Below are positions 11,656 through 23,207 of a stretch of 64,000 bases of DNA, in pieces. The translations under genes were made by a program, and so were the position numbers. The stretch is from the NCBI GenBank assembly GCA_003550325.1, contig QKWP01000031.1, forward strand, positions 412,033 through 476,032, given 5' to 3'. Every line of letters begins with the position of its first letter. The first letter of the stretch is position 1. The DNA is from Gigaspora rosea. Its lineage: Eukaryota; Glomeromycota; Glomeromycetes; Diversisporales; Gigasporaceae. The notes below the pieces were generated by a model, which had not been told where the DNA came from, ran no database searches, and saw only the letters and a list, made by a program, of their open reading frames with translations.

Positions 11656-12225
11656 TCAGTATCTGGCTATTTAACATAATATGCTTACTCTGGGTTCCGA
11701 AGGTTGTATATTTAAGTTTCGCTGCCAGATACGAAAGTTTGGTACTTCACATTCAACAACGGTGTTATCCAGTATTTTACGACGATTGGACTTTACAAAT
11801 GACTTGAGTTGTTTGGCAGTTGTTTTTAATATAAAACATAAGTACTTGTTATTTTGGAAGCCCATCATAGCAGGATACCGGATAATATTTTTTTTATTTT
11901 ATTAATAGGTAAATGAATTCTGAAGTAAGAACAAAACAGATCAGTCCGACATAACGACTATTTTCTCCTTCTGTTAATGTTTTTTTTGTTTTTGACAATT
12001 CACTCACATTGAATATTAAAAACATGTATGGTAATTACTATAATGAAAAGATGATTTAAATGAAATTAACTATAAAAATGACATTTTTTAAGCTATTATA
12101 TATAATAAATATAATACAAATAAAAATTCTGTTTTTTTCTTTTTATAAAGTTAGGCCAAACTATCTTAATTTTAGTCAAATATAAAATACTGTAAAATGG
12201 TTTGGATGAAAATTTTGGGGTTGAA
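11656..12225. other. 3' flank of the first kinase gene
   Basis: Two overlapping antisense frames of 65-74 codons at 11671-11905 have no recognisable features. 11930-12225 has no frame of interest; the second kinase gene has a third kinase exon in the equivalent position, and no trace of it is visible here. Confidence 0.4.
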
Positions 12226-15200
12226 TTAATAATTATTACTGGATCTTTTAATTTCGGCTCGTTTTTGGTGAACTCGATAATTAGAATTTGCATCTGAAGC
12301 CTTTCGGTACCATTCTATTGCGTTATCCAGATTTATTTCTGTTCCTATTCCGTATTCGTAACAATTTCCAAGTTCATATTGTGAAGTAGGTAGTCCCCAT
12401 AATGCCGCCTTTTTAAATAATCTGAATCCTTTAGTTGCATTAGTATTTGTCCCTTGACCCCTTTGATAGCATAATCCTAAAGTATTCAATGCTTTGTAAT
12501 TTCCATTTTCAGTTGCTCTTTCGAGGTTTTCAAATGCTTTGTTATATCTTCTAAGTTTATAAAAATACTCTCCAAGCATATGTTCCGCTGCTGCACATTT
12601 ATTTTTAGCTGCTATAGTGTACCATTCAATTGCTTTGTTCTTATTTTTATCGGTGCCCAAACCTTCTGCATAACACCTCCCAGCAAAATATTGTGCAATT
12701 TCATTTCCTTTATTTGCCGCATCAACAAATAAATTAAGAATATCTATACTACTTTCATCTGTGCCAATATTCCAACGATAAAATAATCCAAGTAGGCAAA
12801 TATTCCTTGGATGAGTGTTATTTTCTAATAACCATTGAAAAACTTCTTCATTTGATTTATTATTTTGAGATATGTAATTGATGATTATATCCCTAACTGA
12901 TTTACCTTCATTAAATAGTTTACTAAAAGTTGAATATAGATCATATACAAAACGAGTCATTTCATCCTGACCAAATGCTGTGGCATCCAATTTAATATTG
13001 AAATTTATATTTTCTAAAGCATTTGAAATAAATTCTTTAAGTCTTGAACTATCGAAAATATCAAAATTGGCGTCTTCCGTGATGTCTTCAACAATCAAGT
13101 CTTCAAACATCGTAGCTACTTCTTCGATTGATGGTCGATTGTCCTGCAAACTTTCCCAACATTCTAAAAAGTCAAATACTTATGAATAAAAGGTATAAAA
13201 ATAAAACTATAAACTATAAATAATTATAAACTTACTCTTATAAATCGTAACATATTCATGAGGTGTATCAGCAATTGGTTTTTCTCGTAGCCCTTCGTCT
13301 CTTATCCTACCTGGTAGACTTGCCGGATCTTGATTCTTAAATGGTTGCTTTTCACTTGATATTTCCCAAAGAATTACCCCAATGCTGTAAATATCTGATT
13401 TCTTATTCTTTTTATATCTACGAAAGTTTCCATTTTGTTCTTTTTTGAAACATTGAGGATCAATATAGGGTATGACTCCGAAAACTTCACTTGTTGTTTG
13501 AGACCTTGAAGATTCAGTGACACGTCGTGATAATCCAAAGTCAGCTAATTTTAAAATGTCTTGGTGAATAAGTATATTATTAGGATGCTTTAAGAAATAA
13601 AAATTTATCAAACTTTATTAGAATTATACAGTAATTCATGAAGTATAGTAAATTACTAAATATAAAATTTACCAGATCACCGTGAACAATATTATGAGCA
13701 TGAAGCCACTTAATGGCTTCAACGAGTTGAATTGCAAATTGAACTTTTAATTCCCATTCAATTTTAGTTGGCTTTGGTTCTTTTGGCTGCAAGTAGTCTC
13801 TTAAAGTTCCATTCTCTGCATACTCAAGAATAAGTACATATTCAACTATATTTGGATCCCATCTATCTATTACATATGTGATACCATAAAATTTAATAAT
13901 ATTCTCATGAGATTTTATAGAGAGCATATGATCTAGCTGTTTATTATTTGTTATAATTGTGCATTTTAGCATCTAATATAAATATTTACCAAAATAACTT
14001 TTAAAAATATAACAAACCTCATTAACAAGTTCTTTATTGGTTTGATTATTTTTTCCAACATATTTCAATGCACATATATTTTTCGTACTTTTGTATCTTG
14101 CTTTATAAACTACTGTTCTTGAAGTCCTATCACTGATAAGTTTAAAATCTTCAAATTCATCCATATTATACTCATTAATTTTCCCTTCAATAACTTTACT
14201 TTCAATCCATTTTTCATGATCTGCCTTTTGGTCATCAATCAAAGAAAGTCGCATATTTTTTAATTCTTCAAGAACAATTTTAATTTCTGGGCGTTTCTCA
14301 GGTTCTTGATCCCAACAACGCTGATAAAGGTTGCAAAATTTTTTTGGTGTATTCTCGACGGGGGTTTCCCTATCTCCTTTACCAACATGAAAAATAATTG
14401 CATATCTATTTTCGAAAGAATAGTATGGTTTCCTGCCGCTGGAAATCTCCCAAAAAATTACTCCAAGACTATAAATGTCAGATCTCTTATCACATTTATA
14501 TTTTGGATCTACAAAACATTGAGGTTCTAAATATTCCAACATTCCACTAGCTTTAAACATTGTTACTTCGTTCATATGCTTAGATAATCCAAAATCTGCA
14601 ATTAGCATTCGTTGATTATGAACTAAAATGTTTTTTGAATGCTTATAAAACAAAAACAAAAAAAAAAGTCATTTATAAGCATTAATTAAACTTATAAAAA
14701 CATATTAAACATATTGATGTACTTACAAGATCTCGATGAAAAATTTTGTTATCATGTAAAAATGATAGTCCTTTAGCTATATCATGTGCACAACGTAATT
14801 TATCAGTCCATTCCAATTTCATTCTAAGATAATCACGTAAATTTCCATCCGCAGCATATTGCAAGATTAAGTTATATTGATTATTTGAGGGATCTGGTTA
14901 AAATAATTATTATATATTAATAATAAAGATTATATTGTTTTTAAAAGATACAAGTTCTTTCTGTTTAATTACCACTAGTGACCCCATAAAATTGGATAAT
15001 ATTTGGATGTTTATGTTTATCAACAGCAACTAAACTTCGAAGCTAAACATCGAGAAAATTAATAACAAATTATATTGAAAATTGGTATAGTCAACTTTCT
15101 TTATATCGAACTCTTTATAACGAACTCTTTATAACGAACTCTGAATATAATGAACTAAAAATTTTGAATTTTATATAGTGAACAGTTTCTAACAACCATA

Positions 15201-15595
15201 ACCAACAGTTCGTTACGGAAAGAGTTGACTGTACTGCATATAAACAAAAAAAACATTACCTCATTGACGAACAATTTAATCGCATTAGTTATAAAAGGTT
15301 TATTATTGATAGTAGTTTCAATAGGAATGATTTCAGTGGATTTAATGTTGTTTTTTATTTCACAAATAATTTCACTATCAATTATGCTGGTATCAATAGT
15401 CATGCTTTTAAGAACAACCGTAGAATTTTCCCATGTCGTTTTGTAAACATTTCCAAAAGGGCTTGTATTTATTAATGAAAAGTTGGAAAATGAACCATAT
15501 TCATATTTTTGAATAATTTCATTTCCTTTATTATTAATATTATTGATTTCTTTTTCAATAATATTATTAATTAGTTCTTTTAATTCATTCGCCAT
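12226..15595 (-). CDS. Tandem protein kinase with Sel1-like repeats (kinase-kinase-Sel1), 7 exons
   Basis: Predicted 916-aa cytoplasmic signalling protein. Exons: 15260-15595, 14973-15042, 14727-14893, 14018-14641, 13673-13936, 13236-13587, 12226-13163; GT..AG throughout; sum 2751 nt. The start is ATG at 15595 (MANELKEL). Kinase 1 (about aa 40-320) has VVLK, HRDLHSKNILV and ADFGLSKH; its glycine loop (NTSPFGNVY) lacks the first glycine. Kinase 2 (about 357-625) has CALKYV, HGDLHPNNILIH, ADFGLSRR, SDIYSIGVILWE and CWESLQDNRPS, but its glycine loop has become SDRTSRTVVY. The C-terminus (about 725-905) has Sel1-like repeats (AQYFAGRCYAEGLGTDKN, AIEWYTIAA). It resembles the large TKL-like kinase/Sel1 families of arbuscular mycorrhizal fungi. 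The paralog at 41316-45740 has an extra C-terminal kinase. Intron 1 carries a MITE. Confidence 0.9.
15088..15231. mobile_element. Tc1/mariner-like MITE in intron 1 of the kinase gene
   Basis: Ends TAGTCAACTTTCTTTATATC and, reverse complemented, CAGTCAACTCTTTCCGTAAC, with TA on both sides. Internal direct repeats of CGAACTCTTTATAA. The orthologous intron of the paralog has the same element (45230-45378), so the insertion predates the duplication. Without it, intron 1 would be about 70 bp, like the other introns. Confidence 0.8.
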
Positions 15596-15954
15596 AATCT
15601 GCAAAAAGAAATAAAAAATAAAAAAAAAAACTAAAAAAAAACTTCTTAGTCGATTTATTATAATGAAAACAAAAAAAAAAACTAAAAAAAAAGCTTCTTT
15701 AGTCGATTTATTATAAACACCACCACCACATGCAGGTATAAAGTGTTACGTTTTAGATAAGGGGAGTGTTACACGAATGAATATTGTTTTGGGACAAGAA
15801 TTTACTTTGTTGTGCTAAATATGGAAAGACGCCGTACGAGGTCGGTAAGCCACATCGTCGAAAATCGGATTAGCCGGTGGTTGCGCATGTAAAATTTATT
15901 AATTTGCACAGTGTTACAAATAATTTTTATTTTATGCTTGCACAAATATTTATA

Positions 15955-16452
15955 GAGAAATTCTTTTTTGACCTGGGTTAAAGTGACCCTCTCTTAGAAT
16001 TTAGGGTTAGTGTGAGCCGGAATTATGTTAATAATAGCTGTGTTTTTATATTAAGAAACCTCGGAGATTTAAGAACAAGTACCCCAGTGATAATCACGAA
16101 TGATCGCTCTCGATTTTATCACATATCCCTAGGGTAAGGGTGAAATTACTAAAAATAGTAACCCTAATTCTAGGAGGTTCTATAGAATTAGGGTTACTAT
16201 TTTTTAGTAATTTCACCCTTACCCTAGGGATCACCTGATTTGTTTACATTTTCTGGCCAAGCAAATTAATCGAGTGATAAAATCGAAATCGAGGATGATC
16301 ATCCGTGATTATCACTGGGGTACTTGTTCTTAAAGTGTCCCGAAACCTCTAGCCGGTGAACATAATTCTGGTTATTATTAATATAATTTCGGCTCACACT
16401 AACCCTAAATCTAAGAGGGGGCACTTTAACCCGGGTCAAAATAGAATTGGCC
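15955..16452. mobile_element. Mutator-like MITE with a nested second MITE
   Basis: Ends GAGAAATTCTTTTTTGACC and, reverse complemented, GGCCAATTCTATTTTGACC, followed by GGGTTAAAGTG on both sides. Flanked by a perfect 9-bp repeat ATATTTATA (15946-15954, 16453-16461). The equivalent position near 46285 in the duplicated copy is uninterrupted (GCACAAATATAAC). Its middle is interrupted by the element at 16063-16341. Confidence 0.82.
16063..16341. mobile_element. MITE of the GGGACACTT family, nested
   Basis: Right end, reverse complemented, GGGACACTTTAAGAACAAGT; left end GGAGATTTAAGAACAAGTAC. Both continue into CCCCAGTGATAATCACG. Flanked by an 8-bp repeat GAAACCTC (16055-16062, 16342-16349). Interior palindrome CCCTAATTCTAGGAGG/CTATAGAATTAGGG. 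Same family as 1179-1383, where the duplication reads as 9 bp. Confidence 0.75.
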
Positions 16453-16506
16453 ATATTTATATATATATTTTGAGCAGTTTTTTTCATAATAACTTACTTG
16501 TTCATA

Positions 16507-16752
16507 TGGGGTGAGTCATTAGAAACGCACCATATTTTTTCTAAATAAATTTTTTAAAATTTAAACAAGAATAACTTAGAACTTAATCAAATTTATTAAA
16601 AATTTTTTTTAAATCAATTCATAAAACTTGTAGAATTTATTTAAAAAAAATTTTATTAAACTGGGTTAAATTTTTGCTAAGTTATATTTATTTGAAGATT
16701 TAAAAAAATTTCATTAAAAACATTATGGTGCGTTTCTACTGACTCACCCTCA
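16507..16752. mobile_element. Tc1/mariner-like MITE, GGGTGAGTCA termini
   Basis: Ends TGGGGTGAGTCATTAGAAAC and, reverse complemented, TGAGGGTGAGTCAGTAGAAA, both leading to ACGCACCATA; TA on each side. Absent from the duplicated copy near 46335. A relative of the 70-bp element at 27177-27246. Confidence 0.8.
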
Positions 16753-17094
16753 TATGCTTAATAGTTTACAAAATTCTTGCACATTAAAAAATTTTTGCAT
16801 ATTGAAAAAATCACTTGCACATGTGTATCTTGTCATGCCAATTTTAAAAGATGATCAATGATGGTTGCGAACTATCATAGGGAATTAGTAACCACCCAGG
16901 AAGATTATTACGCAACTACCGGGAAGGGTTTTGAACCAACAGAGTAAAGAAAACTAAATAAATGATACTTTCTTGGTGCTTTTAGAAGGAAATTCGAATA
17001 ACGATTAGAATAGAGCACTAATACTTTTGTAAATAATAATCAGACCCAATAAAAGAAATAAAATATAATTCACAAGGCTTCCCTATTTAACATA

Positions 17095-17245
17095 AATTAT
17101 TTAGTGAACCCACTCATAATACTTATTTTTTTTAACTATCGTTAGATTTTGTAGTACAAAGTCAATAATTATATCCTACGGTAGTTACAACGTACGTAGC
17201 TCACGACATTGTGTGTTCAATCCAAGACATAGAAGGTAATCACAT
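17095..17245 (+). pseudogene. Broken counterpart of the putative secreted peptide at 46637
   Basis: Aligned with the plus-strand frame in duplication copy 2, this copy has GTG in place of the ATG, one extra T in the T-run and a frameshift at CGTACGTAGC. It cannot encode the hydrophobic leader. Either the copy decayed after duplication or the copy 2 frame is fortuitous. Confidence 0.4.
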
Positions 17246-17884
17246 ACGTATGAAACTTTAATTCTGGATCTACCGTTTCTTTATTGGTGATTCTAAAATT
17301 TGTGATCTAAGCGTGTGATCGAGAATTTCGTGCATGTTTTTGCAGACTCTGATGTGTTTAGAATAGGGCATAAATCATTAACATAATTAATAAACTTTAT
17401 TTTTGTCTCAGAGTTTTGTGAGTTTTGTGCACTTTAACTCTTTTGATTGAAAGACCTAGCATGCAGTGGGAATTGAAAAAATTGATTTATAATGTAATAT
17501 TTCACAAATTTGCACAAATTTTGGTTTGTTAGGTATATTTTTGAGATATGAACAATTTTAGAAGACATTTTTTTACGTTATTTTTGATCGTGTTACAATA
17601 CACTGATCGCATTGATCGATTGTGGTGATGTTACCCTGTTTAAAACGGTTAGTCTGCGCTCGAAACTCGCTAAAACTGTTTCAAAACATACAATAAATTT
17701 TGTCTCAAACTCTGTTTATACAATTTTTATAATTGATTATGCTTGCTAAACATGCTGACGCGAAGCATGTTATCTATGTATTAAATACATGAACTATCGC
17801 TATTTATTAAGTACATGAAAAAATATTTCATTGCAACTATGTAATATTTATTTAATTTAAGACCCACACAATTAATAACACCAG

Positions 17885-18469
17885 ATTCAAATGTTATGTT
17901 GTCTTTCATGATATAATCTTAAAATACTCTGCGCGACAAGCTGTCTTGATGAAGGAGAATAGCGTGGCATTAATTTATTAATAAACAGTTTAAAATCTTT
18001 ATTTTCAACAATAGAAAATTCTTGCTGGTCTGTAATAATTCAGTTAAAGAGATATTGGTTTATTTGTATAGCCATTTCGCACTATATGATTCGACACTTG
18101 ACTTTTTAGCATCATTTAATTTGTTCCACCTTCCAGGATGACTACGTTTGAAATATGACTTAATTGTAGAGAGACTCGCACCTATTGAATAGGAAATCTG
18201 GCAGTGCTTGCAATGTCAGTTATCAGTTTCAGTAAGTTTGTCCCAGAAGGGATCCTTCTTCAATCGCTTTGGAAGATGGTTTGTTATTTCTTTGAGTGTG
18301 TTATATCTTGAAATATCAAACTTGAAGAAGTAAATTCTGTCACATTCGCATTAACAAATTGCTCAGGTATAGTTATTCCATTCATTGTACAATTTTCGAA
18401 CATCACACAAGGGTCAAATAAATTAAGTATAGGTACAAATTGCAAATGACATATAAAATTATAGAACAT
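17885..18469 (-). pseudogene. hAT transposase N-terminal remnant with BED zinc finger
   Basis: Read on the minus strand in three frames. First a 61-codon frame; then a BED-finger region with PFWDKLTETDN, stop, HCKHCQ, a serine/leucine-rich stretch (SLSTIKSYFKRSHPGRW) giving the C-x2-C and H pattern; then TDQQEFSIVENKDFKLFINK...PRYSPSSRQ, typical of the segment after the BED finger in Ac/Tam3 hAT transposases of fungi and plants. At least two frameshifts and a TGA stop break it; the catalytic core is missing. The local hAT MITEs need a hAT transposase, but this fragment cannot supply one. Confidence 0.7.
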
Positions 18470-18479
18470 GTTATTCTGA

Positions 18480-19310
18480 TTCTAAAAATAATAAAATTAT
18501 TAAAATTGGTTGAATATCCGTCAAGTATGAATATTTAAATTTTAGATATCAAAGTTGTTTACAAAAGTCATATGATGATCATAAGATATCAACCAATCAA
18601 AAGCAATCATTTTGTGTAACTGGAGGAAATTTGAGCCAACTGAGGAACTTTATGATATATAGAAGTATAATTTTTTTAAATATATACTTTATTAAATTTT
18701 TACTATTATAAAACATACATTTTGTTATACATATTATAAAATTTTAGCCAAATTTGATTACGACTGTATAGAGTTTTGTTAGTAGCACATTTTTTTAATT
18801 TCTTTATAAATCTCATTGTACTACTAAAATTATATAATAATGATCTACTTACACCTACTCTTAAAAAATAAAAAAAATAATTTTTTTTTATATATTTATA
18901 TAAAAAAATCAAAAATTCAATTTTTATTATTGCCAAAAATTAACTTTTAATAAATAATTCATGTAATTATATTATATTATGCTATAATTATAAACTTTTA
19001 ATTATAAATTGAAAAAGTCAATTACAAATCAAGAAGCTTTTTATTTGTCAAATTGATTTCAGACTCAATTTAAGTACAATGAGTTTGAAATATTAATTAA
19101 AATCATATAACTAGTGACTTGAACTAGGTAATAAAATTATCAATTGGTTAACAAAGCCAACATAACTAAGTATAATCAGTTAACCAAGATTATTTTGGTT
19201 GGCTAGACCAACTGAATTATCTGAGTTAACTGGCTCAACTGAGTAATAATTTAGCCAAGAAAATTTGTTAATTAGTTAACTAGTGTTCTATATAAGAATA
19301 GGAATCATAT
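18480..19310. other. AT-rich intergenic DNA
   Basis: The 76-codon minus-strand frame at 18706-18936 is poly-Phe/Ile/Lys and unsupported. 19120-19270 is rich in GTTAACTGA-type words leading into the next repeat. Confidence 0.4.
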
Positions 19311-19905
19311 AGTCATTAGTTAACTAGTCGACTATTTGTCAAATAATTGACTAAATTTTTTTATAGTCAGTTGATCGATTAGTCAATTAGTTGATTAGTC
19401 AACTAGTTGACTAGTTAATTGGTTGATTAGTCATTAGTTGACTAGTTGACTAGTCGATTAGTTGATTAGTTGATTAGTTGATTAGTCAACTAGTCAACTA
19501 GTTGACTAGCCAATTAGTTGATTAGTCGATTAGTCAATTAGTTGATTAGTTGATTGATTGACTAGTTGATTAGTCAATTAGTTTGGTTACTTGTCTATTA
19601 ATCAAGACTATTAATCATCATCTATTTAATAATATACCTAATCATCTAATCGACTAATCGACTAATCGATTAATCGACTAATCGACTAATCGATAAATTG
19701 ATTAATTGACTAACTAATTAGTCAACTAATTGATTAGTCGACTAATTGACTAATCAACTAATCGATTAGTCAATTAGTCAACTAATCAAATAGTAGACTA
19801 GTCAAATAGTTGACTAGTTGAATAGCCGATTAGTTGATTAGTTAATTTTAGTCAGTTGATAACTAACAGTTTTAGTCGACTAACTAATCGACTAAAAATT
19901 TTTAA
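19310..19905. repeat. Low-complexity array of GTTGACTAGTCAACTAAT words
   Basis: About 600 bp made almost entirely of 8-base words of type TTAGTTGA, CTAGTCGA and their complements ACTAATCG, TCAACTAG. Strand preference switches: mostly AGTTGATT at 19360-19600, mostly GACTAATC at 19630-19760, then back. Because words such as TCAACTAGTTGA are palindromes, many hairpins are possible. No coding capacity. Confidence 0.85.
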
Positions 19906-19909
19906 CTGA

Positions 19910-20795
19910 TTTCTATCCTTAGTTTGACAAAGATCCAGCCAGGTCCAGTCTGGGATTTGGTCTGGTCCATTGACAGACCAAGTTCAGATTCTTGATTTAT
20001 TAGAATTGATATAGGTTTGGACCTACACAAAGATTCATCAAGGTAATACCCAGTTTGATCTTATTAGAATAAAAAAGATCACTAATTGGCTGATTTCAAA
20101 ATTTTCTTTTTTTTAATAAATTAAATTATAAAATAAAATAAATTATAATTAAAATTAAAATAAAAAAAGTTTAATTAATAAAAAAACAAAATTTATTAAT
20201 TTATTAATTTAAATATTTTTAAATATATTTTATATAGCATTAATTTATAAAAATAAAATTATGGTTAATGAAAAATTATTCAGCTAATTTTTATCAAGTG
20301 TTCTAGAATTTATAAAAATAGCTATAATTTTTTCTTTTTAGTGAGGACACTAGGGTTTTGTCAACTATAGTATGAATAAATTTTGAAATTTCATGGATTT
20401 GACTGGACCCAGATCTAAGTAATACAAGTTCAGACCCTAATTTTAAATCTGAATCAATGTTCAGACCAGGTCCAGATCTTTAAAAATACCCACCTAGTCT
20501 GAATCATGCAGAATACTACAGTTAACCAAATCCAAATATTTGATTGTAACTAATTGCAACCAATTAAGATTATTTTGCATTTTATTTTTAGAAATTATCA
20601 GACCTTTAATCTCAACCTTGCTTGATTTTTATGTTCATTTATTTTCTTTTTGGAACCTTCAGAACTTTTGCTCATTTCTAATATCATTTACATATTGTTA
20701 ACTAATTAGCAATTTTCAACTGGTTGCATAGGTCAACTGATTATTAATTTTCAACTAGTTATATGGGTCAACTGATTAAGTATTTGCTCAACTAG
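19910..20795. repeat. Degenerate repeat with inverted CCAGGTCCAG words
   Basis: GATCCAGCCAGGTCCAGTCT near 19930 and GACCAGGTCCAGATC near 20465 bracket about 550 bp with related words, suggesting an old inverted-repeat element. Nothing coding. Confidence 0.35.
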
Positions 20796-20798
20796 TTA

Positions 20799-20938
20799 GA
20801 GTAATAACAGATATTATTTTTTTTACTATACTTCATATAAAAGAAATTTGATTAGCTGTTATAAAATTATATATCTAACATAAGAAAATCAGAGACCCTC
20901 TCACCTCTCAGGATATTATATAATATCTGTTATTACTC
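20799..20938. mobile_element. PIF/Harbinger-like MITE (TTA duplication)
   Basis: Inverted ends GAGTAATAACAGATATTAT, perfect over 19 bp, flanked by TTA on both sides (20796-20798, 20939-20941), 140 bp long. The 3-bp TTA duplication fits PIF/Harbinger, but Tc1/mariner (TA) cannot be excluded. Confidence 0.7.
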
Positions 20939-20944
20939 TTACCC

Positions 20945-21330
20945 AAAATTTATTTAGTTCAGGTTGGTTAGCTGAATATAGTCCAACCAGTTCAAATTAC
21001 TACATATGACTACAAAAATTTAATTTAATTAGATAGAGTTTCAAACAGAATCAAACCAAAGTTTGAATAAACAGGATAACATCTCTAATATATGGGCTAG
21101 TGTACCCATAAACTAAACTAATCTAAACTTTAAATTATATTCAAGTTTAGTTAAATTTCAAATCAAACTTGAACCAAACTCAAACTTAAAATTAAGTCTG
21201 GTTCAAGTTTAATATCAAACTTTTAAAGTGAGTTTAAGTTCAGTTCAGGTTCAGTTCAAAGTTCATAAACATGTTTAGATTTAATCAATTAAAATAAAAA
21301 TTATTAAAATTATAATAAATATTATATAAT
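20945..21330. repeat. CAAACTTGAACC simple-sequence stretch
   Basis: 21110-21270 consists of AACTTGAACCAAACTC and complements, similar in wording to the arms of the foldbacks at 26092 and 62817. No gene. Confidence 0.4.
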
Positions 21331-21339
21331 ATTTATTTA

Positions 21340-21974
21340 GGGAATAGAAATTTGTCGCACCCGCGACATGTCGCACCCCTGATTCCGACCAATCAAATTG
21401 CACGATTTTGTAGACAAAAAATTTTAAGTTTTAAAAATTAAAATTTTTACTAGTAAAATGTAAAAGCAAATAAGTAATATCAAAGCATATAATGTAAAAT
21501 TTTATTCTGAACAACTTTTTCTAAGTCATAAAGATAGATTGTCTTAGTAAAAAAATACTGTTTTATAAGAAAAATCAAAAATTTTGATCGTTAGCATATA
21601 TAAACTTTTTTTACTAATATAATCTATATTTACGTTCAAGTATTACATGTAAAATTTTATGCTAAACAACTTCTTTTTAAGTTAAAAGTAGATTGTTTTA
21701 GTAAAAAAAAAGTTTTATATGTGCTAACTTTGGAAAATTTTGATTTTCTTATAAAACGGTTTTTTTACTAAGACAACCTATCCTTGCGACTTAGAAAAAG
21801 TTGTTCAGAATAAAATTTTACGTTATATGACATGCTATTTATATATATTTTACACTTTATTAAGTAAAATTTTAAATTTTTAAAAAATAAAATTTTTTAT
21901 CTATAAAATTGTGCAATTTGATTGGTCGAAGCAGGGGGTGCAACATGTCACGGGCGCGACAAATTTATTTTCCC
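21340..21974. mobile_element. Mutator-like MITE, 635 bp, 9-bp TSD
   Basis: Ends GGGAATAGAAATTTGTCGC and, reverse complemented, GGGAAAATAAATTTGTCGCG, continuing in both arms to ACATGT.GCACCCC and CCAATCAAATTGCAC. Flanked by ATTTATTTA (21331-21339, 21975-21983); the match is perfect but the word is AT-rich. The interior has further inverted copies of TAAAATTTTA.GC.AA words. Confidence 0.75.
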
Positions 21975-22014
21975 ATTTATTTATTATAAAATATTTTGAG
22001 TATTTCTATTTGTA

Positions 22015-22328
22015 CACGGGGTGTTTGAACACTGTACTATACAAATCATATAGAAAAATGCAGTATATAGATTATTTTTTATATAACAAACATAAAGAAA
22101 AAAAACAAAAATTAAATGTATCTTAAAAAATTTTGCTTAAGAAACAATCTATGAGCTCTAAGAAAAAAAATTCTTTGTAAAATTTTGGTATAAACTATGC
22201 ACCCCTGCCCTATCCTAGTTCTTACCCTAACCCTAATATACTCTAATAATAATTAAATTAATTTTTTATTTTAATAAAAAATTTTTTAATTTATAAAAAT
22301 TATTATACCTGTGTTCAAACACCCCATG
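22015..22328. mobile_element. MITE, 314 bp (TA flanks)
   Basis: Ends CACGGGGTGTTTGAACAC and, reverse complemented, CATGGGGTGTTTGAACAC, flanked by TA. The interior contains CCCTAACCCTAA (about 22218). Lies 40 bp from the previous element and 30 bp from the next. Confidence 0.75.
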
Positions 22329-22358
22329 TACAATTAGTTATTTTTAAATATATTTTTA

Positions 22359-23203
22359 CAGTCAAAATCATAAGTATCCCACCCCCTCTAACTTTTTAAA
22401 TTTAAAAGATACAGCTTTGAAACTTTCACAGTAAATAGTACTCTATAAATATAGATCAGTGAATTTTTTTTATAATTTTTAATTTACTACAACAAAAGTT
22501 AGATGAGAGCCAACTTTTTGATTGATTTTTTTTTAAAAAAATAAAAAATACAATTGAAATTAATCAAAAATTAATAAAAAATTAGGATTAAAATCAAAAA
22601 TTTCAAAAACTTAGTATGTTAAAATTCAAACATTTTTATAGTAGTGACAAAAAATTTGAGTCAATTTGATGAGATAGTTGTTGAGAAATTAATTTTTTAA
22701 TTTCGAATTTAAGTATTAAAAGGTATATAGAAAAAAAAGTTGCGCGACTAGGTTTTTATTAATTTTAATATAGAAAATAAATTATTTTCTATATTAAAAT
22801 TAATAAAAACCTAGTCGCGCAACTTTTTTTTCTATGATACCTTTTAATACTTAAATTCGAAATTAAAAAATTAATTTCTCAACAACTATCTCATCAAATT
22901 GACTCAAATTTTTTGTCACTACTATAAAAATGCTTGAATTTTAACATACTAAGTTTTTGAAATTTTTGATTTTAATCCTAATTTTTTATTAATTTTTGAT
23001 TAATTTCAATTGTTTTTTTTTTTTTTTTAAAAAAAAATCAATCAAAAAGTTGGCTCTCATCTAACTTTTGTTGTAGTAATTAAAAATTATAAAAAAAATT
23101 CACTGATCTATATTTATAGAGTACTATTTACTATGAAAGTTTCAAAGCTGTATCTTTTAAATTTAAAAAGTTAGAGGGGGTGGGATACTTATGATTTTGA
23201 CTG
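22359..23203. mobile_element. Large foldback, Tc1/mariner-like, 845 bp
   Basis: Two arms of about 410 bp are almost perfectly complementary; the centre is at about 22780 (TTATTTTCTATATTAAAATT). Ends CAGTCAAAATCATAAGTATC, flanked by TA. Arm identity is very high, indicating a recent origin or conversion between arms. Both arms contain TAGATGAGAGCCAACTTTTT, found again in the 61131-61923 element. Non-coding; could form a very long hairpin RNA if transcribed. Confidence 0.88.
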
Positions 23204-23207
23204 TATA

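Larger units (their letters stand above)
12491..17785. repeat. Segmental duplication, copy 1
   Basis: Aligns with 42644-47403 in the same orientation, from inside the last exon (ENGNYKA) through the 5' flank of the kinase gene to GCATGTTATCTATGTATT. Copy 1 carries element insertions at 15955-16452 and 16507-16752 absent from copy 2; copy 2 has one at 45920-46133 absent here. Downstream of 12491 the two genes diverge completely. Confidence 0.85.

Noticed and set aside
12096-12293. 65-codon frame overlapping the end of the first kinase gene
   Set aside because: A shadow frame on the same strand, overlapping the supported last exon.
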